A DNA stretch of 64,000 nucleotides. Source: Cellulomonas hominis (GTDB lineage: Bacteria > Actinomycetota > Actinomycetes > Actinomycetales > Cellulomonadaceae). The stretch spans positions 3,162,001-3,226,000 of the forward strand of contig NZ_JACHDN010000001.1 of the NCBI RefSeq assembly GCF_014201095.1, given 5' to 3'. A model generated the notes under the pieces. That model was given only the letters and a program-made list of their open reading frames with translations. It had not been told where the DNA came from and did not search any database. Numbering within the stretch: position 1 is the stretch's first letter; every line of letters starts with the position of its first letter. Shown here piece after piece: positions 1 through 9,111 of the stretch. Both the position numbers and the translations under genes were made by a program.

Positions 1-3000
1 GACCGTCCGGGACCCCTCGATCGACGAGCCGCCCACCCAGGTGCGCACCGGCGAGATCCTGGTCGAGCAGGGCGCGACCGCGACCTACCCGGTGCTGTCG
101 GACTTCCGCGACCCCGACGGCGACCCGCTGACCCTGGTCGGCGCGACCGCCGAGCGCGGCACCGCCCGGTTCCGCCCGGACGGCACGCTGACGTACGTCG
201 CGGACGGCGGCGAGCTCGGCCGCACGGTCGTGCACGTCGTCGTGTCGGACGGCACCGCCATGACCGAGGGCACCGTGGACGTGGACGTCCGCGCGCCCGG
301 CTCGAGCCCGCTGCTCATCGACCCCGTGCACGCCGTGACCTACACGGACCAGGACGTCGTGCTGGAGCCGCTGGCGGCCGTGCGCAGCCACGGTGCCGAG
401 CCGCCCCGCCTGGCCGGCGTCGAGCAGCAGACCGGCACGACGATCACCCCCGACCTGGACGCGGGCTCGTTCACCTTCCGGGCCGCCGGCGCGGGCACCT
501 ACTACGTGTCGTTCACGGTGACCGCCGCGCCGCAGCAGGCCGTCGGCGTCGCCCGGATCGACGTCCGCGCGCGGCCCGAGCAGCCGGAGCCGCCGGTCGC
601 GGTGCTCGACACGGCGTCGCTCCCGCAGGGCGGGCAGACCACCGTCGCCCCGCTCGCCAACGACAGCGACCCCGCCGGCAACGTGCTCCTGCTCCTGTCG
701 GTCGACGCCCCCGACGGGCTCCGCGTGGCGGTCCGGCAGCGCGAGCTCGTGCAGATCTCGGCCGTCGGCGTCCTGACCGAGCCGGTGACGCTGCAGTACG
801 TCGTCTCGAACGGCACCGCGACGGCCACGGGCCAGATCGTCGTCACCCCCGTGCCCGCGTCCTCCACCACGCAGCCACCCGTCGTGCCGAACGCGGTCGC
901 GGACGTCCGCACCGGGGGCGTGGTCACGGTGCCGGTGCTGGAGAAGGCCTACGACCCGGACGGCGACGAGCTGACCCTCGCGACCGAGTTCGCCGAGCCG
1001 CTCGGCGACGGGCAGGGCCTGCTGTTCGTGGCGGGCGACGTGCTGCGGTACCAGGCGCCGAGCACCCCGATGACGGTGCGCGCGACGTTCGTCGTGCGGG
1101 ACGGCACCGGGTACGAGACCGCCGCGACGCTGACGGTCCGGGTGCACGAGTCCGACGCGGAGACCAAGGCGCCGCCGCGCCCGCAGGCGCTCGTCGCGCG
1201 GGTGTTCGCGGGCGACACCGTGCGGATCCCCGTGCCGCTGGTCGGCATCGACCCGGACGGCGACGGCATCACGCTGCTCGGCGTCGCCGCCGCCGGCACC
1301 AAGGGGCGGGTGAACGAGGTCGGTGCCGACTACCTCGAGTACGAGGCGCTCCCGGGCGAGGCCGGCACCGACGAGTTCACCTACGCCGTCGAGGACTGGA
1401 CGGGCCAGCGCGCCGTGGCCACCGTGCGGGTGGGCATCGCCGCGCGGCCGACCGACTCGAACCGCGTGGTGGCCCGCGACGACGCCGTCACCATCCGGCC
1501 CGGGCAGCGGGTCGAGGTGCGGGTGCTCGACAACGACACCGACGTGTCCGGCGGGACGCTGCGGCTGGCCGACGACCTCGACGTCCCGGCGGGCATCACG
1601 GCGTCCGTGCAGGGGAACCGGATCGTCGTGCAGGGCGACCAGGCCGGCGTGCTGCCGATCGGGTACACCGCGGAGAACGCCCGCGGCGCGCGGGCCGGTG
1701 CGGTGCTCAGCGTGACCGTCGACCCGGACGCCCCCGTGCTCCCGCCGGTCGCCCGCGACGTCGTCGTGCCGCCCGTCGACACGGTCGGGCGCACGAGCGT
1801 GGACGTCGACGTGCTGGCCGTCGCGCAGAACCCGAGCGGGCCGCTGGGCGACCTCGAGGTCTCCGTGCCGCGGTCCGCCGCCGACGTGGCGTCCGTCCGC
1901 GCGGACGGCACGGTCACCGTGACGCTCGGGGAGACGGCCCAGACCATCCCGTACGTGCTCACCAACACGACCGCCGAGGGCGTGCGCTCCTACGCGTTCA
2001 TCTCCGTGCCGGCGCTCGGGTTCTTCCCGCCGACGGCCCGGCCCCGCGCGCCGGAGCTCCGGGTGGCGAGCGGCGAGGAGCTGACCATCCCGCTCGGCGA
2101 GCAGATCCAGGTCGCGCCGGGCCGCACCGCGCAGGTCGCCGACGCCACGCAGCTCACCGCCACCCGGTCGGACGGCTCGTCGCTGTTCGTCAACAGCACG
2201 ACGGTGCGGTTCGCCCCGGCCGCCGGCTACGTCGGACCGGCGTCGATCACCGTGCCGGTCACCGACGCCACCGGCCCCGGCGACGCGACCGCGCGCACGT
2301 CGACGATCACCCTGCCGATCACGGTCTACACGCTCGACGACTACCCGCCGACCTTCGACCCGTCCGTGCTCGAGGTCGGCCCGGGCGAGGCGCCCGTCAC
2401 CGTCGACCTGCTCGCGTTCACCCGCGGCGTCGAAGGCGCGTCCGGCGCCGACACGTACACCTACCAGCTCGCGTCCGACCAGCCCGCCGGGTTCACGGCC
2501 ACGCTGTCCGGGACGCGGCTCAGCGTGTCCTCCGCGGTCGGCACGCCCAAGGGCACCCGCGGCACGCTGCGGATCACGCTCGGCTACGGGCGGTCGTCGA
2601 CGATGGACGTGCAGGTGGAGGTCCGCGCGATCGCCAGCACCCGGCGCGTGGCCCAGGTGTCGAGCCTGGAGCTCGGCGACGGCGTGCAGGGGCGCGACCG
2701 CGTCGTGGACGTCCTGGCCGGCGCCTACAACCCGTTCCCCGAGGAGGCGCTGCGGATCGTCGGCGTCACCGTGGAGACCCCCGGCACCGGGACGGCGTCG
2801 GTCTCCGGCGGGAACGTCGTGCTGCGGCCCGCGGACGACCTCGTGGGGCAGATGGTGGTCCGGGTGCGCGTCCGGGACGCCACCGACGACCCCGCGCGGG
2901 AGGTGTCCGCGGGCATCTCGCTGCGGGTGCGCGGCAAGCCCGCGACCCCGAACGCCCCGCGGGTGGGCGAGGTCCGCGACAGCACGGTGGTGCTCTCCTG

Positions 3001-4429
3001 GGACGCGCCCGACCACCGCGGCGAGCCCATCACCGAGTACCGGGTCACCGCGACCCCCGGCGGGACCGTCACGCGCTGCGCGAGCACCACGTGCACGATC
3101 GCCGGGCTGACCAACGACACCGAGTACACGTTCACCGTCGCCGCGCGGAACGCGGTCGACTGGTCCGACCCCAGCCCGTCCTCCGCGCCGGCCCGGCCGG
3201 ACGCGGTGCCGGACGCCCCGGCGGCGCCCCGCTGGACGGCGTTCGGCGACGGCACGCTCACCGCGGCGTGGGACGCCCCGGCGAGCAAGGGGTCGCCGGT
3301 GACGTCGTACACGCTGATGATCTCGCCCGCGCCGCCGGGCGGGCCCGCGACGGTGACGACCTCGGGCACCTCGTACACGTTCCGCGGCCTGGCCAACGGG
3401 ACCGCGTACGCGCTGCAGGTGCGGGCGCACAACCGTGCGCCCGACCCGAGCGGGTGGAGCCCGACGTCGGCGACGTCGGTGCCCGCGGCCGCCCCGTCGG
3501 CGCCGGACGTCGTCGCCCAGCCGGTCGCCTCGGACGAGGGTCGGCAGATCGACGTGACGTGGACGCCGACGGCCGACAACGGCGACCCGGTGAACCGGTA
3601 CCGCCTGGTCGTCACGGGCGGCCCCGGCGCGGGGACCTTCGAGATGGACGCGTCCCAGACGCGGTACTCGCTCACGGGCGCGCAGAACGGGGCCGAGTAC
3701 GTGTTCCGGGTCAGCGCGCGCAACAAGGCCGGCTGGGGCCCGGAGGGGGAGGGCAAGGCGATCGCGTTCGGCGTCCCCGACACCCCCGAGGCGCCGCGGG
3801 TCGTGCGCGGGTCCACGGACGCGGCGGCCGGGCAGGGCTGGTTCGACATCGAGTGGTCGCGCGCCGGGGGCAACGGCTCGCCGGTCGTGAACTACGAGGT
3901 GAGCACGTCGGCGGGGTCGGTCAGCGTGAACGGGACGTCCGCGCGGATCTCGGGCCTGCAGGCGGGGGCCCGGGTGACCGTGGCGGTGCGCGCCTGCAAC
4001 CTGCGCGGCTGCGGCGCGTTCGGTCCCGGCACGACCACCGACGCGCAGCACGTCCGCACCGCACCCGCCGCGCCGACCGGCCTCCAGGTCCAGCCCACCG
4101 AGCCGGACGCGACCGGGCGGCCCGCGAAGGCCACCCTGTCGTGGACCGCGCCGGGGGACGGCGGCGGGACCCCCGTCGAGGAGTACCAGTACGACCTGTC
4201 CGGCTGGTCCCGCCCGTCGCCGGGCGGCTCGATGGCCGCGACCAACGCCTCGGTGGCGCAGGCGTACGAGGGCGACAACCGCGAGTGGGTCACCCTGCAG
4301 GTCCGGGCGCGCAACGGGACCGGATGGAGCCCGTGGGCGTCGGTGCAGGTCCAGGTGATCTGGACCGAGCCGCAGCAGCCCGATCCGCAGGACCCGGGCA
4401 CGGGCACCGACCCCGGCTCCTCCGGATGA
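1..4429 (+). CDS. Giant Ig-like / fibronectin type III surface protein, C-terminal part
   Basis: Only the last ~1475 residues are present: the frame is open to the left edge (codons from base 2), so the true start lies outside. The first two thirds are tandem Ig/cadherin-like modules marked by acidic calcium-type motifs such as DPDGDPLTL, DPDGDELTL, DPDGDGITL and NDTD. From about nt 2935 there are roughly five fibronectin type III modules (recurring LSWDAP, ITEYRV and NGTAYALQVRA patterns). The end is a short Asp/Gly/Pro/Thr tail without LPxTG or membrane helix. Such proteins are normally secreted or cell-surface adhesive/scaffold proteins. A MoxR gene follows 55 nt downstream, suggesting one operon and possible MoxR/DUF58-assisted maturation (inference). 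Ligand unknown. Confidence 0.85.
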   Translation, partial: TVRDPSIDEPPTQVRTGEILVEQGATATYPVLSDFRDPDGDPLTLVGATAERGTARFRPDGTLTYVADGGELGRTVVHVVVSDGTAMTEGTVDVDVRAPGSSPLLIDPVHAVTYTDQDVVLEPLAAVRSHGAEPPRLAGVEQQTGTTITPDLDAGSFTFRAAGAGTYYVSFTVTAAPQQAVGVARIDVRARPEQPEPPVAVLDTASLPQGGQTTVAPLANDSDPAGNVLLLLSVDAPDGLRVAVRQRELVQISAVGVLTEPVTLQYVVSNGTATATGQIVVTPVPASSTTQPPVVPNAVADVRTGGVVTVPVLEKAYDPDGDELTLATEFAEPLGDGQGLLFVAGDVLRYQAPSTPMTVRATFVVRDGTGYETAATLTVRVHESDAETKAPPRPQALVARVFAGDTVRIPVPLVGIDPDGDGITLLGVAAAGTKGRVNEVGADYLEYEALPGEAGTDEFTYAVEDWTGQRAVATVRVGIAARPTDSNRVVARDDAVTIRPGQRVEVRVLDNDTDVSGGTLRLADDLDVPAGITASVQGNRIVVQGDQAGVLPIGYTAENARGARAGAVLSVTVDPDAPVLPPVARDVVVPPVDTVGRTSVDVDVLAVAQNPSGPLGDLEVSVPRSAADVASVRADGTVTVTLGETAQTIPYVLTNTTAEGVRSYAFISVPALGFFPPTARPRAPELRVASGEELTIPLGEQIQVAPGRTAQVADATQLTATRSDGSSLFVNSTTVRFAPAAGYVGPASITVPVTDATGPGDATARTSTITLPITVYTLDDYPPTFDPSVLEVGPGEAPVTVDLLAFTRGVEGASGADTYTYQLASDQPAGFTATLSGTRLSVSSAVGTPKGTRGTLRITLGYGRSSTMDVQVEVRAIASTRRVAQVSSLELGDGVQGRDRVVDVLAGAYNPFPEEALRIVGVTVETPGTGTASVSGGNVVLRPADDLVGQMVVRVRVRDATDDPAREVSAGISLRVRGKPATPNAPRVGEVRDSTVVLSWDAPDHRGEPITEYRVTATPGGTVTRCASTTCTIAGLTNDTEYTFTVAARNAVDWSDPSPSSAPARPDAVPDAPAAPRWTAFGDGTLTAAWDAPASKGSPVTSYTLMISPAPPGGPATVTTSGTSYTFRGLANGTAYALQVRAHNRAPDPSGWSPTSATSVPAAAPSAPDVVAQPVASDEGRQIDVTWTPTADNGDPVNRYRLVVTGGPGAGTFEMDASQTRYSLTGAQNGAEYVFRVSARNKAGWGPEGEGKAIAFGVPDTPEAPRVVRGSTDAAAGQGWFDIEWSRAGGNGSPVVNYEVSTSAGSVSVNGTSARISGLQAGARVTVAVRACNLRGCGAFGPGTTTDAQHVRTAPAAPTGLQVQPTEPDATGRPAKATLSWTAPGDGGGTPVEEYQYDLSGWSRPSPGGSMAATNASVAQAYEGDNREWVTLQVRARNGTGWSPWASVQVQVIWTEPQQPDPQDPGTGTDPGSSG

Positions 4430-4484
4430 CGCCCGCGCTGCCGATCCGACAGATGTCCGCCGTACCGACAGGAGACACCCCCCG

Positions 4485-5438
4485 ATGACCCCCGAGCAGT
4501 CCGCCTGGTTCTCCGAGACGTTCACCGCCCTGGTCGCGAACGTCTCCCGCGCCGTGCTCGGCGCCGACCGCCCCGTGCGGCTGGTGCTGACCGCGATGGT
4601 CGCCGAGGGCCACGTGCTGCTCGAGGACGCCCCGGGCACCGGCAAGACGTCGCTGGCGAAGGCCATCGCGGCGTCGGTGCAGGGCACCCACCAGCGGATC
4701 CAGTTCACCCCGGACCTGCTGCCCAGCGACGTCACGGGCGTGACGATCTGGGACCAGGGCGCGCGCACGTTCCAGTTCCACCCCGGCCCGGTCTTCACGT
4801 CGGTGCTGCTGGCGGACGAGATCAACCGCGCCTCGCCGAAGACGCAGTCCGCGCTGCTCGAGGTCATGGAGGAGGGCCACGTCACGGTCGACCGGGTCAC
4901 GCACCCGGTGGGGCGGCCGTTCGTGGTGATCGCGACGCAGAACCCGATCGAGCAGGCCGGCACGTACCGGCTGCCGGAGGCGCAGCTCGACCGGTTCCTG
5001 GTCCGGACCTCCCTCGGCTACCCGGACCGCACGTCCACGGTGGAGATCCTGTCGGGGGCGCGCGACCGCACCCGGGAGCTCGGCGCGGTCGTCACCACCG
5101 CGGGCATGGTCGAGATGGCCGAGCTCGCGCAGACGGTGCACGTCGACGGGTCGGTGCTCGACTACGTCGCGCGGCTCGTCGAGGGCACCCGCGAGGACCC
5201 GCAGACCGCGCTCGGCGCGAGCGTCCGCGGCGGGCTCGCGCTGGTGCGGTGCGCCCGCGTGCAGGCCGCCGCGGCGGGGCGCGCGTACGTCATCCCGGAC
5301 GACGTGAAGGACCTCGCCGTCCCCGTCCTCGCGCACCGCCTCGTGCTGGACCCCGAGGCCGACTTCCTCGGCGCCACGACCACCCAGGTGGTCGAGCGCG
5401 TCCTGTCCGCGACCCCGCCGCCGGTGGCGCGCGCGTGA
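4485..5438 (+). CDS. MoxR-family AAA+ ATPase
   Basis: 317-residue MoxR AAA+ ATPase, the usual length. Walker A is GTGKTSL (about residues 46-52), Walker B is LLADEIN (about residues 107-113), followed by the MoxR signature RASPKTQSALLEVMEE and a sensor-1 ATQNP. The ATG follows a purine-rich AGGAGA about 7 nt upstream. MoxR ATPases act as chaperones that assemble or activate metal- or VWA-containing and surface proteins, usually beside DUF58 genes as here. The stop overlaps the start of the DUF58 gene (GTGA), so the two are translationally coupled. Its client is unknown; the preceding Ig/FnIII protein is a candidate by position only. Confidence 0.95.
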   Translation: MTPEQSAWFSETFTALVANVSRAVLGADRPVRLVLTAMVAEGHVLLEDAPGTGKTSLAKAIAASVQGTHQRIQFTPDLLPSDVTGVTIWDQGARTFQFHPGPVFTSVLLADEINRASPKTQSALLEVMEEGHVTVDRVTHPVGRPFVVIATQNPIEQAGTYRLPEAQLDRFLVRTSLGYPDRTSTVEILSGARDRTRELGAVVTTAGMVEMAELAQTVHVDGSVLDYVARLVEGTREDPQTALGASVRGGLALVRCARVQAAAAGRAYVIPDDVKDLAVPVLAHRLVLDPEADFLGATTTQVVERVLSATPPPVARA

Positions 5439-6640
5439 CCAGCACCACGGCGCGGCAGCCGGGGCGGACCGTCCGACGGTCCCGCACCCGGCTGTCCGGC
5501 GTGGGCTGGGGCACGGGGCTGCTGGGCGCGGCCGGGCTCGCCGCGGGGGCGGTGCTCGGCTGGCTCGAGCTCGCCGCGGCCGGCGCCGCGGGGGTCGTGG
5601 CGCTGCTGGTCGCCGTCGCGATGACGTGGGGCCGGCTGCCGCACGCCGTGCGGCTCGACCTCGCGGACCGGCGGGTGCGGGTGGGGGAGCGCGCGTTCGG
5701 CGGCGTGGTCGTCACCGCGCCCGAGGGCCGGCGCACCCGGGCGGTGCGCCTCGAGCTCCAGGTCGGCGAGGGCCGGGCCGAGCTGGACGTGCCGGCGCTC
5801 GCGCCGGGCGATGAGCACGAGGAGCTGTTCGCGGTCCCGACCGAGCGGCGCGCCGTCGTCACGGTCGGCCCGGTGCGCGCGGTGCGGGGCGACCCGCTCG
5901 GGCTCGCGGTGCGGCACGCCGTCACCACCGGCGCCGAGGACCTCTACGTGCACCCGCGGGTCGTCGTGCTGTCCGGCGCGGACGCCGGGCTGCTGCGCGA
6001 CCTGGAGGGCGGCTCGACCCGCGACCTGTCGGACATGGACCTGGCGTTCCACGCGCTGCGCGACTACGTCGTGGGCGACGACCGCCGCTCGATCCACTGG
6101 CGGACGACCGCGCGCCGCGGCCAGCTCACCGTCAAGCAGTACGAGGACACCCGGCGCACCCAGACGGCGATCGCCCTGGCCACCGACCCGCGCGACTACG
6201 TGCGCGGCCACGACGACGCGGAGCTCGAGCTCGCGGTGAGCGTCGTGGCGTCGGTCGGCGTGCGGGTGCTGGCCGAGGAGCACCCGCTCGTCGTGCTCGC
6301 CGGGGCCGGGCGGGTGCGGACCACCGCGCGCCGCCCGTTCCTCGACGACTGCTCCGGCATCGCCGTCGGCCCGGACGGCACCGCCTCCGTGCTGCTCGGC
6401 CGCCGCGTCGCCCGCGAGGCCCCGGACGTGACGCTCGCCTTCCTGGTCACCGGCTCGGTGGTCGCCGACGCGGACCTGCGCGCCGCGGCCCGGCACGTGC
6501 CCGAGGGCACCCGCACCGTCGTCCTGTCCTGCCGCCCCGGCGCGGAGGTGCAGGTCCGCACGCAGCGCACGCTCACCCTGGCCGTCGTGGGCGCGCTCGA
6601 CGACCTGCCCCGCGCCCTGCGTCTGGCGGCCGCCGGATGA
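5435..6640 (+). CDS. DUF58 domain protein (MoxR partner)
   Basis: About 401 residues. I start at GTG 5435, which overlaps the moxR stop (GTGA); the frame is open further upstream but that part reads as out-of-frame moxR. Two hydrophobic segments near the N-terminus (GLLGAAGLAAGAVLGWLEL and GAAGVVALLVAVAMTW) are followed by a beta-rich region and the DUF58 signature FHALRDYVVGDDRRSIHW with downstream TARRGQLTVKQYE. DUF58 proteins are membrane-anchored VWA-like partners of MoxR ATPases; their biochemical role is poorly defined. The stop overlaps the next gene (ATGA), so the operon is tightly coupled. Confidence 0.9.
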   Translation: MTSTTARQPGRTVRRSRTRLSGVGWGTGLLGAAGLAAGAVLGWLELAAAGAAGVVALLVAVAMTWGRLPHAVRLDLADRRVRVGERAFGGVVVTAPEGRRTRAVRLELQVGEGRAELDVPALAPGDEHEELFAVPTERRAVVTVGPVRAVRGDPLGLAVRHAVTTGAEDLYVHPRVVVLSGADAGLLRDLEGGSTRDLSDMDLAFHALRDYVVGDDRRSIHWRTTARRGQLTVKQYEDTRRTQTAIALATDPRDYVRGHDDAELELAVSVVASVGVRVLAEEHPLVVLAGAGRVRTTARRPFLDDCSGIAVGPDGTASVLLGRRVAREAPDVTLAFLVTGSVVADADLRAAARHVPEGTRTVVLSCRPGAEVQVRTQRTLTLAVVGALDDLPRALRLAAAG

Positions 6641-9111
6641 CCACGACGACCGTCCCCGCGCCCCCGGACGCCCCGGCGCCCCCGGGCCCGCCGCCACCCG
6701 GCCGCCGCGCGCGCCGGACCGGCGGCTCCGGCCGCCCGGCCCCCGCCCGCAGCGCGCCGCGCGGGCTGCCCCGCGGCGGCCGCGCGGTGGTGGACGTGCT
6801 GGTGCTCGCGGCCGCCGTCGCCGCCGCCCTGACCCCGCTGCTGCCGGTGTACGGCGGCGGCGTGCTGCTCGCGCCGGTGCTGGGGGGCGTGGTGCTGGGC
6901 GCGGCCGTCGGGGTGCTCGGCGCCCGGTGGTCGCCGCTCGTCGTCACGGCGGTGCTGGTGGTCGTCGGGCTGGTCGCCGGCGGACCGCTGGCGACGCCCG
7001 ACGCCTCCGGCGCGCTGCCCACGCCCGCGTCGGTGCTCGCCGTGCTGCGTGGGTCGGTGCTCGGCTGGAAGGACGCCCTGACCCTGCAGCCGCCGCTCGG
7101 CGGCTCCGGGTGGCTGCTCGTGCCGCCGTACCTGCTGGCCCTCGTCGGCACGGCGGTCGCCGTGCGGCTCGCGCTCGGCTCCGGCCGGGCGGCGCCCGCG
7201 GCCGCGCTGGTGCCGCCGGTCTGCCTGACCGCCGCGGTGCTGCTCGGCACGCACGAGACCGTCGCACCCGTCGCGGTCGGCACCGCCCTGGCGGTCGTGC
7301 TGCTCGTCTGGGCCTCGTGGCGCGCCGGGCGGCTGCGCGCGCGCCGGACGGTGGCCCTGGTGGCGCTCGTCGGGGTCGCGGGCGCGGCCGGCGTGGGCGC
7401 CGGGGCCGTCGTGGCGGACCACCGCGACCGGTACGTGCTGCGCGACGCGCTGGTGCCGCCGTTCGACCCGCGCGACTACGCCAGCCCGCTGTCCGCGTTC
7501 CGCGCGTACGTGAAGGACGACGACACGGTCGAGCTGTTCACCGTCGCCGGCCTGCCCGAGGGCGCCCGGGTCCGGCTCGCGACCTTCGACCGGTTCGACG
7601 GCGTCGTGTGGAACGTGGCGGGCGACGGGTCGTCCCGGGCGTCCGGGGAGTTCCGCCGGGTCGGCGAGACCATCGGCACCCCGACGGACCCGGCCGGCGA
7701 CGGCACCCCCGTCGAGGTCGAGGTCCGGGTCGAGGACCTGTCCGGCGTCTGGCTGCCGACGGTCGGCGACGCGGTCGCCGTCCGGTTCGCGGACGCGGCC
7801 GACCAGGCGCGGCTGCGGTTCAACGACGCGACCGGCGCCGCGGTGCTCACCGGGGGCCTCGCGCCCGGGCTGACGTACACGCTCGACGCGGTGCTCCCGG
7901 CCGAGCCCGACGACACCACCATCGGCGGGGCCGCGGCGAGCTCCCTCGACCTGCCCGAGCCGCAGGCCGTGCCGGACGCCGTCGCGTCGGTCGCCGCCGA
8001 CGCGGTCCGCGACGCCGAGACCCCCGTGCAGGTCGCCCGGGCGCTGGAGCAGGTGCTGGCCGAGCAGGGGTTCTTCTCGCACGGCCTGACCGAGCAGGGG
8101 GACTACCCGTCGCTCTCCGGGCACGGCGCGGACCGGGTCGCGGCGCTGCTCGGCGGGGAGCTCATGGTGGGCGACGACGAGCAGTACGCCTCCGCGATGG
8201 CGCTGATGGCCCGCGACCTGGGGCTGCCCGCGCGGGTGGTCCTGGGGTTCGTGCCGGACGACGACGAGGACGCCGAGGGCGCGGGCGACGCCGCCGACGC
8301 CGACGACCCCGCCGACCCCGCCGCGCCCCGGACGGTCACGGGCGCCGACGTGCGGGCCTGGGTGGAGATCGCGTTCACCGGCTACGGCTGGGTCCCGTTC
8401 GACCCGACGCCGCCGGAGAGCCAGACCCCGCAGGACGAGACCGAGACCAGCACGGCCGACCCCGAGCCGCAGGTGGCCCAGCCCCCGCCGCCGCCCGCCG
8501 ACCCGGTGGACCCGCCGGAGGACGACACCGAGCAGCCGCAGACGCAGGACTCCGCCGACGAGGCGGCCCGTCCGCTGTGGCTGACGGTCGCCCTGGGCGC
8601 CGCGGCCGGGTCCGGCATCCTGCTGGTCCTGCTCGCCCCGTTCCTGGTGATCGCGGCGCTCAAGGCCCGCCGGCGCCGGCGCCGCCGCCGCGACCCGGAG
8701 CCGCTGCGCCGCGTGGTGGGCGGCTGGCAGGAGGTGCTCGACCTCGCGACCGACCTGCGCCGCGACGTCGACCCCGTGGCGACCCGGCGCGAGGGTGCCC
8801 GCGCGCTCGACCTCGCGTTCGCCGGCGCGGTCCCGGCGGGGGCGTCCGGCCCGGCGCCGGCCGCGGTCGAGGCCGGCGCCGCCGTCGTGGCGCTGGCCGA
8901 GCGGGCGGACGCCGCCGTGTTCGGGCCCGCGGCGCCCACGGCGAGCGAGGCCCGCGACTACTGGGCGCAGGTCGACCGGGCGCTGGCCCGGATGCGCGCG
9001 GCCACCCCCCGCAAGCAGCGCTGGCGGGGCCGGATCACCACCCGGTCGCTGCGCCGCACCCGGCGCGCGGCCCGACGAGAACGAGCAGCACGACGAGGAG
9101 CACGGCGATGA
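6637..9111 (+). CDS. TgpA-like transglutaminase-fold membrane protein, catalytic residues absent
   Basis: 824 residues. The N-terminus is Pro-rich, then about six membrane segments (residues ~45-260), an extracytoplasmic region with a transglutaminase-like core (~residues 430-590), an acidic/Pro-rich linker, one more membrane helix (~residues 647-672) and a basic cytoplasmic tail, matching TgpA/DUF3488 architecture. In active TgpA-type proteins the core reads roughly G-Y-C-E-H-F-A-S-A and D-A-H-A-W-V-E. Here the first is GDDEQYASA (Asp514 at the Cys position) and the second DVRAWVEI (Arg573 at the His position). The protein therefore probably does not catalyse transglutamination or peptide cleavage and may be a binding module. 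ATGA overlap on both sides places it in the MoxR-DUF58 operon. Confidence 0.88.
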   Translation: MTTTTVPAPPDAPAPPGPPPPGRRARRTGGSGRPAPARSAPRGLPRGGRAVVDVLVLAAAVAAALTPLLPVYGGGVLLAPVLGGVVLGAAVGVLGARWSPLVVTAVLVVVGLVAGGPLATPDASGALPTPASVLAVLRGSVLGWKDALTLQPPLGGSGWLLVPPYLLALVGTAVAVRLALGSGRAAPAAALVPPVCLTAAVLLGTHETVAPVAVGTALAVVLLVWASWRAGRLRARRTVALVALVGVAGAAGVGAGAVVADHRDRYVLRDALVPPFDPRDYASPLSAFRAYVKDDDTVELFTVAGLPEGARVRLATFDRFDGVVWNVAGDGSSRASGEFRRVGETIGTPTDPAGDGTPVEVEVRVEDLSGVWLPTVGDAVAVRFADAADQARLRFNDATGAAVLTGGLAPGLTYTLDAVLPAEPDDTTIGGAAASSLDLPEPQAVPDAVASVAADAVRDAETPVQVARALEQVLAEQGFFSHGLTEQGDYPSLSGHGADRVAALLGGELMVGDDEQYASAMALMARDLGLPARVVLGFVPDDDEDAEGAGDAADADDPADPAAPRTVTGADVRAWVEIAFTGYGWVPFDPTPPESQTPQDETETSTADPEPQVAQPPPPPADPVDPPEDDTEQPQTQDSADEAARPLWLTVALGAAAGSGILLVLLAPFLVIAALKARRRRRRRRDPEPLRRVVGGWQEVLDLATDLRRDVDPVATRREGARALDLAFAGAVPAGASGPAPAAVEAGAAVVALAERADAAVFGPAAPTASEARDYWAQVDRALARMRAATPRKQRWRGRITTRSLRRTRRAARRERAARRGARR

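Noticed and set aside
5249..5434. Upstream GTG start for the DUF58 gene
   Set aside because: That segment is out-of-frame moxR sequence; the GTGA overlap at 5435 is the standard coupled start.
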